Shown: positions 10,806-23,700 of the stretch, piece by piece
Numbering within the stretch: the stretch's first letter is position 1
Layout: the number at the start of each line of letters is the position of its first letter
Assembly: GCF_000003815.2 (NCBI RefSeq)
Contig: NC_049980.1
Span: 27,766,773 to 27,830,772, forward strand
Source of the DNA: Branchiostoma floridae
Lineage: Eukaryota > Chordata > Leptocardii > Amphioxiformes > Branchiostomatidae
Length of the DNA stretch: 64,000 nt
Reading direction: 5' to 3'
Program-made: the position numbers and the translations under genes
Notes under the pieces: generated by a model
Told to the model about the DNA's origin: nothing
What the model saw: the letters and a program-made list of their open reading frames with translations, nothing else
Databases searched by the model: none

Positions 10806-13800
10806 TTAGAACTGAAGAGCCTGCCATATGGGTAGAATTTATGAAATGATTATAATAAGGAGTTGAAACATACAATGACGACACTTTCAGTTGTTCCGTG
10901 TTTTGAAGATTTCCCAGATTCATTTTCAGATAGAGATTTCTTTTACTGAAACGCAAAAGAAAAGCGGATCCGCAGAAATTAACTTCGAGTCAGCTTACGG
11001 ATGGCTTATTTGACAGAAACTGCCATTTTTGCACGTTTAGGACTATTTTGCCATATTGATGCGGCAAAGTTTATATAAATCAGTAATTTTTCATACTCAA
11101 TATTGCCACATACGTTATCTGAGCAATTTGTCATGAAGAAAATACTGGGATGGTGGAAAATCAACCAACCATTGTGTTATAAAACTTTCAAACTAATCCG
11201 TATCATAAACATGTTATTATGGAAGCATTCTCACCCCAGTTCCTCCCTCCAGTAGCTTCCTGTAGGCCGCAATCTCCACGTCCAGCGACATTTTGATGTT
11301 CACCAGCTCCTGGTACTCCACGCTGTGCTGGGTCATCTCCCCCCTCATCCTCTCCATCTGTCGCTCCAGTTCGGCGATAGCGGCCTTGTACTCAGCAATC
11401 TCCCTCAGTCGGCGGGCCTCTGTTTCCGCCATGGTCGACTCCAGCGAACCGGACTATTATAAAAACAGGTAAGAAAATGCAGTAAATACTAGTATCTACT
11501 AACATAGTTTCGTCAGATCAAACATATACTCTACGTATAAACGTGTCTAAAGAGAAGATTGTCAAAGCAGCATCCCCCATCTGCATACCTAAGTTGTTCA
11601 GTAGGGTGCAGGTGGCTGCATTATAGATCTCTTACAGTGTCATTCAATATAACCCGGTGACTAAATATCAATCGAGGTCCCGCCGTGCCCCCGACGTTGT
11701 GTCCTTAGAAATGGCAATTTACACGACCTACCTCACTTCACCCAGGTGTACATTTGGTACCGTTGGGGTCAGGGAGATAAAAGAAAAGACTACTTTTACT
11801 GTCTGACTGTACTGTGTATTTGGCACTCTAATATTTCAAACTAGAATGCAGTGCCACATTGTTCTCGTCTGTTCAAAGCAAATAGAGAAAAAATAGTTAC
11901 ATCGTTACATCGTTTTTCCCTTTCGCGGTTCATACTGGCCTCACATCTGTTTCTAATATGGAATTCATGCATTTGTGTCAATGGACCAGATTATTGTTAA
12001 AAATTGAAGGTCCTTGGCTTTCGCGATTTTCCGTTTTTTTTCCCCCAGATTTTCAGATGTTTAGGACTGCAGACTATATCTTTCATGTATATCTATCACT
12101 GCATGCTACCACTATCACGTTGGTGGTAGTTCTTCTATATGGTAGACAGAATTATAATATAGACGATGACCCAACCTTGCTCCTTAGAGCCTCTGTCTCG
12201 CCGGTGATGGACTGTAGAGTCACCTTCAGGTTGGTCAGCTCGGACCGGAGGGCGAGCAGAGCCTCGTTATCCGCCTCCCGCTGCCGGGACAGCTCGCTGA
12301 ACTGGGTGTGGAAGCAATATCATCTTTAACCTGTTTTGGTTGTATGTTTGTTTCGTTGTTTCTTTGTACATCTGTTATTTCTGACTTCATGCTATATCAT
12401 ACACATGAGCTGGTGTGTTACGCCGAAGGGCGGTTGTACAGGCTATGTAGATACAAATGCGGATACAGATACCGGCGTCAACCCTAGTTTCTGAACTTGT
12501 TATGCAAATACATGAGGAATGTCAAACATAGCAACATTCCAGCAACTGGAATACTTAACCTTATCTAGATCGGGGGGGGGGGGGGTAGCTAAAAGTGCCT
12601 GCGCCTTCTTTAACGCCGCATAACTGTCGAATGACGCGTGCTAGGACAACGACACTTGGTGACTTTTCCTGAATAATTATTGGCAACAGTCCCACCCAAA
12701 AAATCGACTTTTCATGTTGCCATGGCAACGGGTTTCTGACAGGCATATTTTACCATATCTACTAATTTCAGTTTAACCCTATCCAGACCGGGCTTTTTTG
12801 GTCATCCCTGGACCGGGGGGGGGGTGGGGTTGAGGCCCTCCACTTCTAAGTCCTCTAACTATTGAACGACGTGCCGTAGGGCCACCAAATTTTTAGGACA
12901 TGATATCGACATAATATCCGACGAGTATATGACGTTTGATGTTACGTTGACGTAAAATGACGTAATTATGACGTCATCAATTGTAGCCGGACCCATGAAA
13001 AAAGGGTATTCTCAGAAAACTTCAAGTTATACTACAAAAATGTAACAAGAAGTGCAGATTGCAGAATAATAATGTTTATTACGACATGTATTGCCAATAG
13101 CAACATCGATGACGTCATAATGACGTCCTAAAATGACGTCCTGCACATCTAAGATACGAGTTAGGCTCCGCCATATTATATCCACTACCTTGAATTTTTA
13201 AAAGTACTTTTTTTGCGACAAATAATCACAAAAGACAATGGAAATAGACTAAATTCATTCATTTAGATGGTTTTTGATGAAAAAATACCAGGTAGTTGCA
13301 AATTTTAAGGGATAATTAGCTTGTTATTCTTGATCTGGCCATGCGGTCCGCAATCTTGGATTTTGGGCTGATGACGTCATCAAATTAGCATAATTGATGC
13401 ATATATAATTATGAAAGATATGCTAAATAATTTAATATTTTATTTATGTATCAAAATAGCAGTAATATAGCAAAGAAATGTGAAAAATACATTGTTAGAA
13501 CCAAAAATAGTGATTTTTGGCAAAACTGCCTGTCAGCAAACGGTTGCCATGGCAACACGAAAAAATTGAAAATTTGTCAAACTTCGTAAAATTGTTGCCA
13601 ACAATATTTTTGGAAAACTCACAAGATTTGGTGGCTTTAGCGTATGGCGTTCTGGCGTTATAGGACATCGAAGTTGGCGCTGGCCTCAAAAGCCCCCCCC
13701 CCCCCGGTCTGAATAGGGTTAAATTATGAGATTTCAAAGTTTTCTTGCTAGACCTCACTTGCTTATCCATATCATTAACCTTGTTATTAACCTTATTATT

Positions 13801-15748
13801 ATTAATCTTAACTTACATTGATAATTAGATATTCCTAAGCGATGCTGATTTGATGACGTCATGGGTCAAAATCCATGATGGCGGACAATGTCATAATCAA
13901 CGGTGAATGCTTGTTATTTATACTCAAATTTTGTCAAAATCTTTCACTTTTTTACAAAACACAATCACTTAAACCTTTTTAGTCCCCTTCTATTGGGTTT
14001 TGGCGTTATATTTAAAAAACACTTATTTTAAAAAAATTCATGCTTGTCGATACTAGATTTTCTAACGTCATAAAGGCGGCAGTGTCCTCGTTATTGGGAA
14101 TAAAATACTTGGCAGACTTAGATACTCATAAGATACCCTTAATAGTAATGCTTTTGTTTAATACCGCTAAATTACATTAAAATTTAAATAAAACTTTACC
14201 AGGACATGATTCTCTCTAAATTTGGTGATCGTAACCCAAGCCGTTTTGAAATTACGAAGGAGTCCGGTCTTGATAGGGTTATATTAATGCACTTTAATGT
14301 CGTGCGAACCGAATTTCTTCTTGGGAAAAACGCTCCCTAACATCACAATATTGCTACATTTTCTATATCCGTACTCTGATTGATAAGGTTCTTTTTACAA
14401 GGCCTCTGCTATTGACATCACACAAAATTACTATTGACATCACACAAAATTCAACACATTTATGCAGTGCCAGTGGGTTAAAACGTTTCATCCATTCTCA
14501 CCTTGACCTTGTACTTGGCCTCGGCCTCATCCCTGTTGGCCTGGCCCATGATCTCGTACTGCAGGCGGATCTCACGCAGCGTCTCGCTCAGGTCTGGGCC
14601 AGCAAAGAATGGCGTCTCCGTCTCAGCTATGGCCACGGCCTCGTTCAGCTGGCTCTGCACCCTCCTAGTCTCCTGCATGGGAAATACAACATTTGCACCT
14701 TGAGAAACTAGATGACCATTTAGAGTTCACTAACTGCGTGAAATGAAAGTTTACGTGAAATTTCTTTGACTTTGTAGTTTGCTGCTGAAAAACGATTTAC
14801 AGTGTAATGAGTGAGTTCAAAGGGTGCAATAATCATTCCATTTTTCGTTAGAATACATGTACCAAGAATAGGAGCTCAATAAATACACGAGGTTTCTAAA
14901 ACTACAAAGACATATTCACCTCATCATAGACCCTCTTCAGGAACTCAATCTCCTCCTGAGCTGTTGTCAGCCTGTTTTCCACTCCAACACGCTCCACAGT
15001 CGCCGCATCTACCTCCTGAAACATTGGGAATTCAAACATCTTGTATATACATAACAATACCCCAACAATGCTAAAGTTAATAATCGGATATGATAATGGC
15101 ATATCAGCACGATGAAGATCTAATGGAACGACAAACACACCTTCTTGACCGCTGCAAGTTCAGTCCTCCTTGCTGCATTTGCGGCAGTCTCGGCCTCGCA
15201 TCTGCCGGGAATCAAAGTGAATAGAACATTTAAATAATTTGTTCAGTCAAACGTCGACAATATTTGTTCTATTCTAATAACGCGCTTCATTCAAAGTTTA
15301 ACTACGAATGACTATTCAGAGAAATCAATATCCAGCCGCTTGATTTCCTTTTATTTCGTACTATAGTATCATGTGTGACTTACTTCGCCTGCCACTCCTC
15401 GGCCTGAGCCTGCCAGCTGGCCCTCTCGGCCTCCTGCTGAGCCGTCTCCTGGGTGAGCTGGTCCACCAGCGCGCGCAGCTCCGTCAGCTCCGTCTCGTAC
15501 ACCTCCGTGATGTTTCTCTCCTCACTCCGACTTGCCTCCTGGATCCGGATCTGGGTCGTCAGCTTGGTGTTGCGCTCCTGCAGGGACCGCACCTTCTCGA
15601 TGTAGCTGGCGAAGCGGTCGTTCAGGACCACCAGCTCCCTCTTCTCGCCACTGCGGGTCACCCTGGCGTCAGCGAGGGTCTGCACCGCCCCATCGGTGGC
15701 GATGTAATACTTTCCGCCGCCGACTCCAGCTCGTGATTTGGTGGCCAT
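10806..15748 (-). CDS. Cytoplasmic intermediate filament protein, M family (gene 2)
   Basis: Exons on the minus strand: 15748-15384, 15201-15141, 15015-14920, 14672-14502, 12301-12176, 11453-11235 and probably a tail exon 10820-10806. Exon sizes are 365, 61, 96, 171, 126 and 219 bp, with GT-AG introns and an open frame. The head of about 35 residues contains [14 protein letters not shown]. Coil 1A reads [18 protein letters not shown]. Coil 2 reaches AAYRKLLEG, but the following EE is lost through a 2-bp deletion relative to gene 4, giving GGTG. If the conserved donor at 11234 is used, the protein ends ALQF (350 residues). If the intron is retained, it ends VRMLP. Intron 4 carries nested transposons and intron 5 a SINE. 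A possible minus-strand poly(A) signal lies at 10458-10453. The nearly identical paralog is gene 8. Confidence 0.85.
11655..11810. mobile_element. tRNA-derived SINE remnant in intron 5 of gene 2
   Basis: It contains CACGACCTACCTCAC, CACCCAGGTGTA and GGTACC..GTTGGGGTC. These match the body of the SINE in the same intron of gene 8 (53427-53650), where the tRNA-like head is better preserved. The shared position shows insertion before the gene 2/gene 8 duplication. Confidence 0.55.
12559..14283. mobile_element. TTAA-family DNA transposon (A subtype) in intron 4 of gene 2, itself interrupted
   Basis: It lies between TTAA at 12555-12558 and TTAA at 14284-14287. The left end is CCTTATCTAGATCGGGGG and the right end CCGGTCTTGATAGGG, inverted relatives of one another. 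The matching intron of gene 8 reads ATACTTAATGCACTTTA with nothing inserted, which is the empty site with a single TTAA. TTAA targets and CCCT-type ends suggest a piggyBac-like non-autonomous element. A second element (12777-13718) sits inside it. Confidence 0.7.
12777..13718. mobile_element. Nested TTAA-family DNA transposon (B subtype)
   Basis: It is flanked by TTAA at 12773-12776 and 13719-13722. The left end is CCCTATCCAGACCGGG and the right end CCGGTCTGAATAGGG, inverted matches over about 15 bases. It is 942 bp long with no transposase frame. It interrupts the A-subtype element, so it is the younger insertion. Confidence 0.75.
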
Positions 15749-16380
15749 GGCGTGTCCTTAGAGCTTCGAGCGTGATTTTAGTTTGAAACTAGCAAGACCG
15801 TCTAGGCGGTATGTTCTGGTGCTAGAGTTCTGGTTCTTTACAGTTTTATCATGGTCCACGCCGTCACCTCCTGCCAATAATTTCCTCGGCCAGCGAAGCT
15901 CGCTATTGGTGAACTGCATCGTTTCAGATTATAGCAACCCATTGGTTCCTGGTTTCAGTGAGGTTTACAAAGGACATAGCTGACCTTAATGTGTCAGCGC
16001 ATCACATGTTCCATGACCTGTCTTTTGTACCAAATGGCTTCAAATAGAAAGCAATTCATGTGCTTGCAAACTCCATAGTATGTAGGGCAATCAACTATTT
16101 GAGAAAACACATATCTTGAAGCTTGTTAAGGGGAATACGCGTCAGAAGTGTTTTGATTTTTCTCTGTCCAAAACAAGTATGATTTTTTAACAGTTTATCT
16201 ACACGCAATGTGTTAGTATTCATTTCTAGATTTCACACTAAGTCTATATTCTTAAACTTCAAAAACAGACTTGTCTGCTTATTGCTTGGTGGAACTTGGA
16301 TGGAATGCAATGCTTGGAAATAACCGGTCGTTATTATTTGGGGCAACAAAATGTTTGATTTAAACCACGGAGACACCATC
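15749..16380 (-). promoter_or_regulatory. Conserved upstream block of M-family gene 2
   Basis: This region is shared with 55568-56120, 31022-31370, 41880-42400 and 2559-2940. On the gene's strand it holds two CCAAT boxes (plus-strand ATTGG at 15905-15909 and 15941-15945) and the words ACATTGAGGTCAGCTATGTCC-like and GGAACCAATGGG. The distal part (16130-16380) is the same sequence that lies just upstream of the oppositely oriented IF gene at 42470. Bases 16380-16840 show nothing I recognise. Confidence 0.5.
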
Positions 16381-16839
16381 TTCAGCCAGGTACCTAGGTG
16401 TGCACCATTATATATGCGCCCATTTCGTTAGCTGCGTATTATGTTGTCGGAATTTTGCCATTATAAAGATACACTTGTTTCATTTAACATCATCTCGCAA
16501 ACCCACCAAATAAGATTTCGGTAACTTTGTTGTGAAATCGGCACACGTCTAGCCTAGGTAATGTGTGGGCTATTAACGGTGTCATTTAGCCTTGCTCTAG
16601 CAGAATTAATTACAGTACTCTATAGAGCAACTTGTCAGGCTGTAGAGAGTGGTGTAAGAAATTTCATGCAAGACTCCATATCTGTGCCCACCAGAGGTCA
16701 TCCGTGGGTTATAACTTTCGCGCAGAAGTTGCTCCATTTTGGATATGTGCATATAAGGTATTGTTTGGTGAGGTCCCTGTGTATTTACCGTCACATTGAA
16801 CCCAGTTGATGTGCTTGGTTGGGCATGGATGAAGTGACT

Positions 16840-18560
16840 GACAATTTGAAATAGCCAAAACGTGCCAAACAGATATGTTATAAGCCGCCTGAGGTCCAAC
16901 TTACTCAGTCTCAGTAGCTGTGACCTGGTTATAATTGTTAAAGTCACATTACAAAGGGGTACTATATGACCACGGAAACCTCAAGCCAGTTGATATATTA
17001 GTAGATCCTGTTCATAAGACAGGCGATTGTCACATAGCTGTGACTAAAAGTATAAGTATGTTTTCTTTGAAGGTTTCTTGACTTACAAAGAACATTTTGG
17101 TCGCAAGGCCCATTGACACCGTCCTCTGTTGACAAATTCGAAGAAGTTTATTTCTATAAGACTTACAGTGCAAAGAATTTATGTCACGGTACCTTGGTAA
17201 CGCGTGATATTATCCTTCCATATTGAACGATTACATAAATGGGATTCGTGCAATTTCTAATCATCATGCCAAAATTCAAAGACTGTGGAAAGACTGTGTC
17301 CACATTGACATTCAACATTTACCTAGCCTAGATACTTTCATACTCAAAGAGCGCACGTTTCCCTGTCACAACTTAAGCAGACAGCTGTATAACCGTACAA
17401 CACACAAAACAAAGTTCCAAATGAGCCGCGATGAAGATATGTAGGAATATGGACTGTTATAGGTGTCCTGGTAAAGACTTCTGTGCAGAAATTACTGCAG
17501 TGGTCCGGAAACTACTTCAAACACATCACCCTAAATAACGGGAACCTAAAATGTTCATGTCAATGTCAGAGTAAACTCTTGGACGCCCTATGTACAACTA
17601 AGTACGCCCTAAAGTAACGGCGTTAGATGAGTGTTTTAAACATCAATTCGGCACATGTACGGTAAAAGACTAGTTTTAGTTGTCGGCGAAGTATTTACAT
17701 GGCTCTTTATTAAATATTGCAATGCCATCATTTGTTCAGTACAGCAATAAACACATCCTCTACCCGACATAACTTGTTATGTCAAGATCCTTGCTAAGGA
17801 CAGGACCGTATGACAGTCATGGTGTTACCTCTCTGACGATGAACTGAACTGAACTGAACTAGGTAACGTTGACAAATTTCTAAAAAGACGTTTATTTCTT
17901 TCAGGATTACAGTGCAAAAGAGCTTGCCATGGTGACCTACAGGTGAACCAGTGAACGTAGGATATGTTTTATCTATTTTTGAAAGAGTACGTAAATGTGA
18001 TTCGTAAAATTCCTAATCATCATGTCAAATTCAAAGACTATGAAAAGTCTGTGTCCACAATTTACATTCAACATTTACCTAGCATAGATACTGTCATGCT
18101 TCAAAGAGCGCACATTTCCCCATGTCACAAGTTTCATCAGTTAAGGCATTGTACAGAATTTTGCAGACAACTGTGTAACCGAACGACACATAGATCAGAG
18201 TTTTAAATGCACTGCGGTGAAGATATGTACGAATATGGACTATTCCAATGTAGGACTTCTGCGCAGAATTACTGCAGTGGCCCGGAAACTACTTCAAACA
18301 TTTGATCACCCCAAATAACGGGAACCTACTATGTCAATGTTCGAGTGCATTTTTAGATACCCTATGTACTAATCACGCCCCAAAGGAACGATATTAGACA
18401 AGTTTCCAAATCATCTATTTAAGACTTGTACATTATAAGACTAGCTATCGGCCAGGTATTTTTATGGCTCTTCATAAGATATTGTTATGTATTAATTTGT
18501 TCCGTACAGAAATGGTCACATCCTCTACCGGACATATATCGTTATGTCAAGATGCTATTT
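16840..18560 (+). repeat. U repeat, copies 2 and 3
   Basis: Two head-to-tail copies (about 16840-17850 and 17870-18560) carry the same landmarks as copy 1. Copy 3 holds the best-preserved frame (17964-18206): an 80-codon stretch including PSIDTVMLQRAHISPCHKFH. After one stop the next segment reads MHCGEDMYEYGLFQCRTSAQ. Neither has a recognisable protein domain. Both copies end in the CTGAACTGAACT-type junction shared by all copies. Confidence 0.6.
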
Positions 18561-18790
18561 AAGATGACTGAATAGGCAGCAGTACTAAAGATGATTATTA
18601 GAATATGTGGTGACCTATTTAACCTTACAGAGTCTTAAGCTGGAATTTTCAGTCACTTAATTCTATTTGTAGACGTAAAGACATAGTTTGAGTATGTTCA
18701 TATGTTCATGAATGGCATGTTCTTGGCTGTTACACTGATCCACGTGTGATATTTGATTGCCCTACATACCCGAGCTGTCGGCCATGTATT
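18560..18790 (+). repeat. Stray fragment of the P-gene upstream block
   Basis: It matches the distal half of the block preceding the P genes, including TGATCCACGTGTGATATTTG (CACGTG near 18742). It breaks off after CATACCCGAGCTG and runs into U repeat. No IF exon follows, so it is a duplicated regulatory fragment or a trace of a lost gene. Confidence 0.5.
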
Positions 18791-20240
18791 TTTATGGTTC
18801 TACATGAAATATTGCAATGTGATCATTTGTTCCGTACAGCAATGAAAACATCCTCTACCCAATAACTTGTTATGTCAGGATGCTAGTTAAGGGCATGGCC
18901 TTATGGCAGTCATGGTGTTACCTCTCTGAGGATGAACTGAACCTGACTAGCTAAGGTGACTAAATAGGCAGCATTGTTGATGATTGGGATTAGGGTGGAC
19001 TGCAAGATGTATATGATAGATAGTACAATTTATGGATTACATGGTTCAATGTAATACGATAGAGATATGTGATACTAATTTCACTTTTTATTTAATTTTC
19101 CATAGTTTTAAATTGTCGGAGAACTTCTTGCTGCAAAATGTAAAGAATCACTGTGTCAGACAACACCAGGTAAGATAAAAGATAGGTTCATAACATAATT
19201 TTTGGATGAAGGAAAGAAATTGTCCACAAAAGTATTGTCTCTGTCACAGAATCACACATTGATAATTGTAATGACGACAGTATTTTCAGAAAGCATTTGT
19301 GACAGCTTATCATAATTATGTAAACAATGATTTAAGAACCCAAACAGAAAAAACACTAGCAACTACAAATTAATTTCGAAAACCCCATATTTGAGACGTT
19401 GGTGCTCGCAATGAACACATATCGATCAAACATTTCTATAACTATCCCTGTGAGACATAATTTCGGAAATCTTTGAATACTGAAGTTGCTCAAACACCTA
19501 CTTGTTTTTTATGCCACTTAGGTCATATTTTGTGGTCCAAGTCTGTATTCCTTTGTGGTTATCTATAGAAAAGCATCATGCACACTGTCAGAAGACTAAA
19601 AATGAACAATAGCCCAAACGTGCTAAACAGACATGTTATAAGCCGCCCGAGGTCAAGCTTACTCAGTAGCTGTGACCTTTTTATGATTGTTTAATGCACA
19701 TTACGAAGGGGTATATTATGAGCACGGAAACCTTAAGCCAGTTGAGATATTGGTAGTCCTTGTTCATAAGGCAGACAATCTTCACATGGCTGTGAATAAT
19801 AGTATGAGCATCTTTAAAGCTTTATCGATTTACAAAGAACATTTTGGTCACAAGGCCTATGCACTGACATCGTCATCTTCCGTCCTCTGTTGACAAATTT
19901 GTCATGAAGTCCATTTCTATAAGGCTTACGATGCAAAAGATTCATGCCACGGTGACCTAGCAACACAGGGTATTTTCATCTATTTTTAAAAGATTATGTA
20001 AATGTGATTCGTAAAATTCCTAATCATCATGCCAAATTCAAAGACTGCGAAAAGACTGTGTCCACAATTGACATTCAACATTTACCTAACCTAGTTACTA
20101 TCATACTCAAAGAGCGCACATTTTCCCTGTCATAAGTTAAGGCGTTGTCCAGGATTTCGCAGACAGTTGTATGCAACGAACAGCAATGAACACATCCTGT
20201 ACCCGAAATAAATTGTTATGTAAAGATCCTAGTTACGGTG
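18790..20240 (+). repeat. U repeat, copy 4
   Basis: The unit starts from the CTGAACCTGACTAGCTAAGG junction and runs through the AATACGATAGAGATATGTGA and CAAGTCTGTATTCCTTTG blocks to TTGACATTCAACATTTACC. Its frames are more broken than in copy 3. Confidence 0.6.
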
Positions 20241-20244
20241 ACTA

Positions 20245-20756
20245 AATAGGCAGCAATGCTGAAGACGGGTGTGAAATATGTGGTCCCGATTACATGACCC
20301 ATTTAATTTTACAGAGCCTTTAGCCGGAATTTGCGGTTTACCGTAGATGTGGACTTATTTTGAATATGTTCATGAATGGAATGTTCTTGGCTGTCACACT
20401 AATCCACGTGTGATATTTGATTGCCCCACTTACCCGAGCTGCAGTATGCTCTGTAAATCGTCCTGGTCGGCGTCCCACCGGACCACATCAGCCACTGACC
20501 CGTGTTTGCTATGTAGGTCATTTCTGGTGGCTTCTTAGGCACTTATGTGAACAGGGACCCTACTATGTCCAAGTACGCAGCACTCGACCAATAATACGAA
20601 CTTCAGACTAAGAGATTGATAGGACGTGGTTACACTAATGAACTTAAACAAACTTCGAAAGCTACAAGGCTTGAACCACATGTCGGTATAGCTCAGAATC
20701 CACTGCTTACGGCTCTGTGGTAAGACTGCCCTGTTCGAAGCCCACAAGAGCACAGC
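20245..20756 (+). promoter_or_regulatory. Conserved upstream block of P-family gene 3
   Basis: Homologous to 2955-3484, with the CACGTGTGATATTTGATTG E-box word, GACTAAGAGATTGATAGGACG and the GGTATAGCTCAGAATCCAC segment just before the ATG. Confidence 0.5.
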
Positions 20757-23700
20757 ATGGCGACCCAGGTGGCGATCCAAACTCTACACGATGCCAAGAT
20801 GACTCGATCCGCTGAGAAGAAACAGCTCTCTATCCTCAACGGCCGCCTCGCCTCCTACATCGTAAAGGTGCAGGCCCTAAACCAGAGCAACACCGCCCTA
20901 GAGAGTCAGCTGCAGGCCGTCCAGGCCAAAGCTGCCCCCGTAAACAAGGGGAAGTACGAGGGGATGCTGAGTGAGCTGCGCGCTCAGGTGGACGAGCTGT
21001 CGAAGCAGAAGGCCCAGGTGGAGGTCGAGAGGAACAGCTGGCAGACACAGGCAGAGGAGTGGCAGGGAAAGTACGTTAATTGATATGATATGATATTGCT
21101 TTTGAATATGAAGACAGATTTTAACTTCGTTTACTTTTACCCCATTCCACTCGCCACACTATCTCTGTAACCGAAAATATATCTATTATGTCTATTGGAA
21201 AGCGGGTCTTAATAAATAGCATTAATGATAACTACCCTTTTGTGTAATGTCAGCTTCAACAAAACTGTTTTTTTGTTGTTTTTTTCCTTGGTTGGTTGGT
21301 TAGTTAGTTGGTTGTTTAATTGGTTTGTCGGTTCATGAAAAGTAAACAAATGGAGTATATCAAATTTACTAACCATGGTTCCCATGTTTGCTAGGTGCGA
21401 ATATCAGAAATCGGTGCGCTCCGAGCTGAATGCCGAAATCAAGAAGAACAGATTAGTAAGTCTTTGTCCTATGTTCATTTTTAAACAATGTCATAAAAAG
21501 ACAATATAAAGTCCGATTCAATCAGATCAACCTATTCTAATTAAAACAAGGGCAGTTGCACTTGAAGTCGTCTTATGCTTCGTCTGTTTAGATATGGAGT
21601 ATCTGTCTAGGTAAGCTAGGTAAGAACAAGTCAAAACATGTGTACAGTTGGATTGAGTACAACATTGTAACAAAAAACGCAGAGTGGACAGCATGGTCTT
21701 TCAATTAAAAAGTGGGGGACCTTCCACAAAATGTTTGCATATAAGATCCTTTCGCGTTACCACCATCAAACAGTCTTTAATGTTTTAGGCACTGGAAATC
21801 ATCACAGCGGCGCGTTCGGGCTTCGAGAGCAGGCTGGTGGCCGCGCAGGGAGAGATCGAGGCTGTGAATAAGAATAACTCTGCGGTAAGCACGTCCGTCT
21901 GTCTGTCTGTAATGGCTATTATTCATTTGCAAGAAATATGATAATAAAAAGGGTATGTCGTTGCTTATCGATATCAATAACCTGTGCATCAAATCTGTTC
22001 CTCGTCAAATGATCAAGCTATGTATCGACGACTTATTTCATTAGTAATCGGACTGTAACCCAAAGACCTTTTCAATCACATAGTAGAGCTACTTCTAGTC
22101 ATTTTTAGTTATAGAATAAAGCATAGATTTACTCCGTAAATGACGTATTATCTTACGTATAATACATTATATATAATATAATAAATAACAATGGAAATGT
22201 ACTCTAGGAAATAACACATAACCCTTGCAAAAAACCTGCTACATGTTGTTGCATTTTACAGGGGATAACAGCTCTGCGGGAAGAGTTGGCCCGGACTGTG
22301 ACTGCGATAGAGGCAAAGCAGGCGGCTGTGACTGGACCGGACCTCAGCAACACCCTGAGGGAGATCCGTGAGCAGTACGAGGTGGTCGGCCAGGCGAACA
22401 GGCAGGATGCTGAGGCAAAGTACAGGGAGAAGGTGAGAACAGACAACATTTATCCGGAATGTTTGTGTTTGAAAATACCTTTTATTAACGCATCCTTGTT
22501 ACGTGTTATAGGAATACAAAATAAAAGACCAAGAATCCTCCGATGATAGCTTTAAACAAGGCTTAGAGCTAGACATGTAAAGGTTAGGTGTGATCATTTA
22601 GTGTACATGTTTCCTGGCCATTCACAGTTGTAAACCTAAGAATCTGATGAAGACCATAATGTAGATGATTCAAAAATAGTTTTCTTCCGGTTTAATGGTG
22701 TCTTCAATACGAGTTAGATCGATCAGAAATGGTCAACTGCTTTTAAATACTAGTCTTAAATGATAAGATTTATTCTTGTCCTTACCATAACATGTTACCA
22801 GATTAGCTTTGCCAGATGAAGCCTGTTATTAAGTGCCGATGATGCTATTTGACAGTTTGTATTTCTAACCTAAGTTTGCGGAGATAGCCCTGCAACGGCA
22901 GAAAGACAGCGAGGCTCTGGCAGCCGCCAGGGCAGAAGTGTCTGAGTTCCAAAAGAAGATCGACACCCTGAGGGCCGAGTCAGAGTCTATCAGGAGCAAG
23001 GTGAGTGGGTTTACGGTATAGGGAGGAACTGGCTGTTGGGGGCACAATGGGTCTGTGGATTAAATCTCAATTTCGCAATCCAAGGGGCACAGAACGTAAC
23101 AAACGGGGGGCTGCTTGAATAAATTGCAGCAAATCAAAGTCGGCCATTGTGCGTTTCCAACCGCTATCTTTCCAGCCTGTTATCACTAAATGAAAGTTGT
23201 CATGAATTCTGAACACTTCTATTTGTTCGTATTTTACTACGGATATTCTATTCTGGAGTTCACGGAGTTCTGGAGTTCAAGTTCGCGGATACAAGTGCGT
23301 AGAATCGTGCAGCCCGGAAACTGCTAACGGAGGGGGGCAAGGGACCAGTCCCTGGCCTAGGCACTAAGGCAGGTAGGCCAGTGGAGTCATCGTAAGGCCA
23401 GCTCATAAATAATCTCTAAAATGCACCTGTTCTCTTGTATCCATAAAAGAACCTCGCCATGGAAAACAGCCTGCAGGTAACGGAGACCCGCATACAGAAG
23501 GAGATGGAATCGTACAGGCAGACCATAGGCAAATGCGAGGCGCAGATCGAGCAGATGAAGCTGGAGACGGCACAAAATCTCACCAACTACCAGGAGCTGA
23601 TGAACGTCAAGCTTGTGCTCGACTTTGAGATAGCCGCTTACAGGAAGCTGTTGGAGGGAGAGGAGATCAGGTACAGGCACAGTTTCTTCATGTTTCATGT

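Noticed and set aside
15371-15736. 121-codon plus-strand frame opposite exon 1 of gene 2 (and at 30623 and 55190)
   Set aside because: Antisense shadow of the M-family first exon. The same leucine-rich pattern occurs in each copy, with no independent start or conserved end.
16561-16947. Overlapping open frames on both strands between gene 2 and the U repeats
   Set aside because: No recognisable domain, no splice or poly(A) context, and no counterpart at the matching position beside gene 8.
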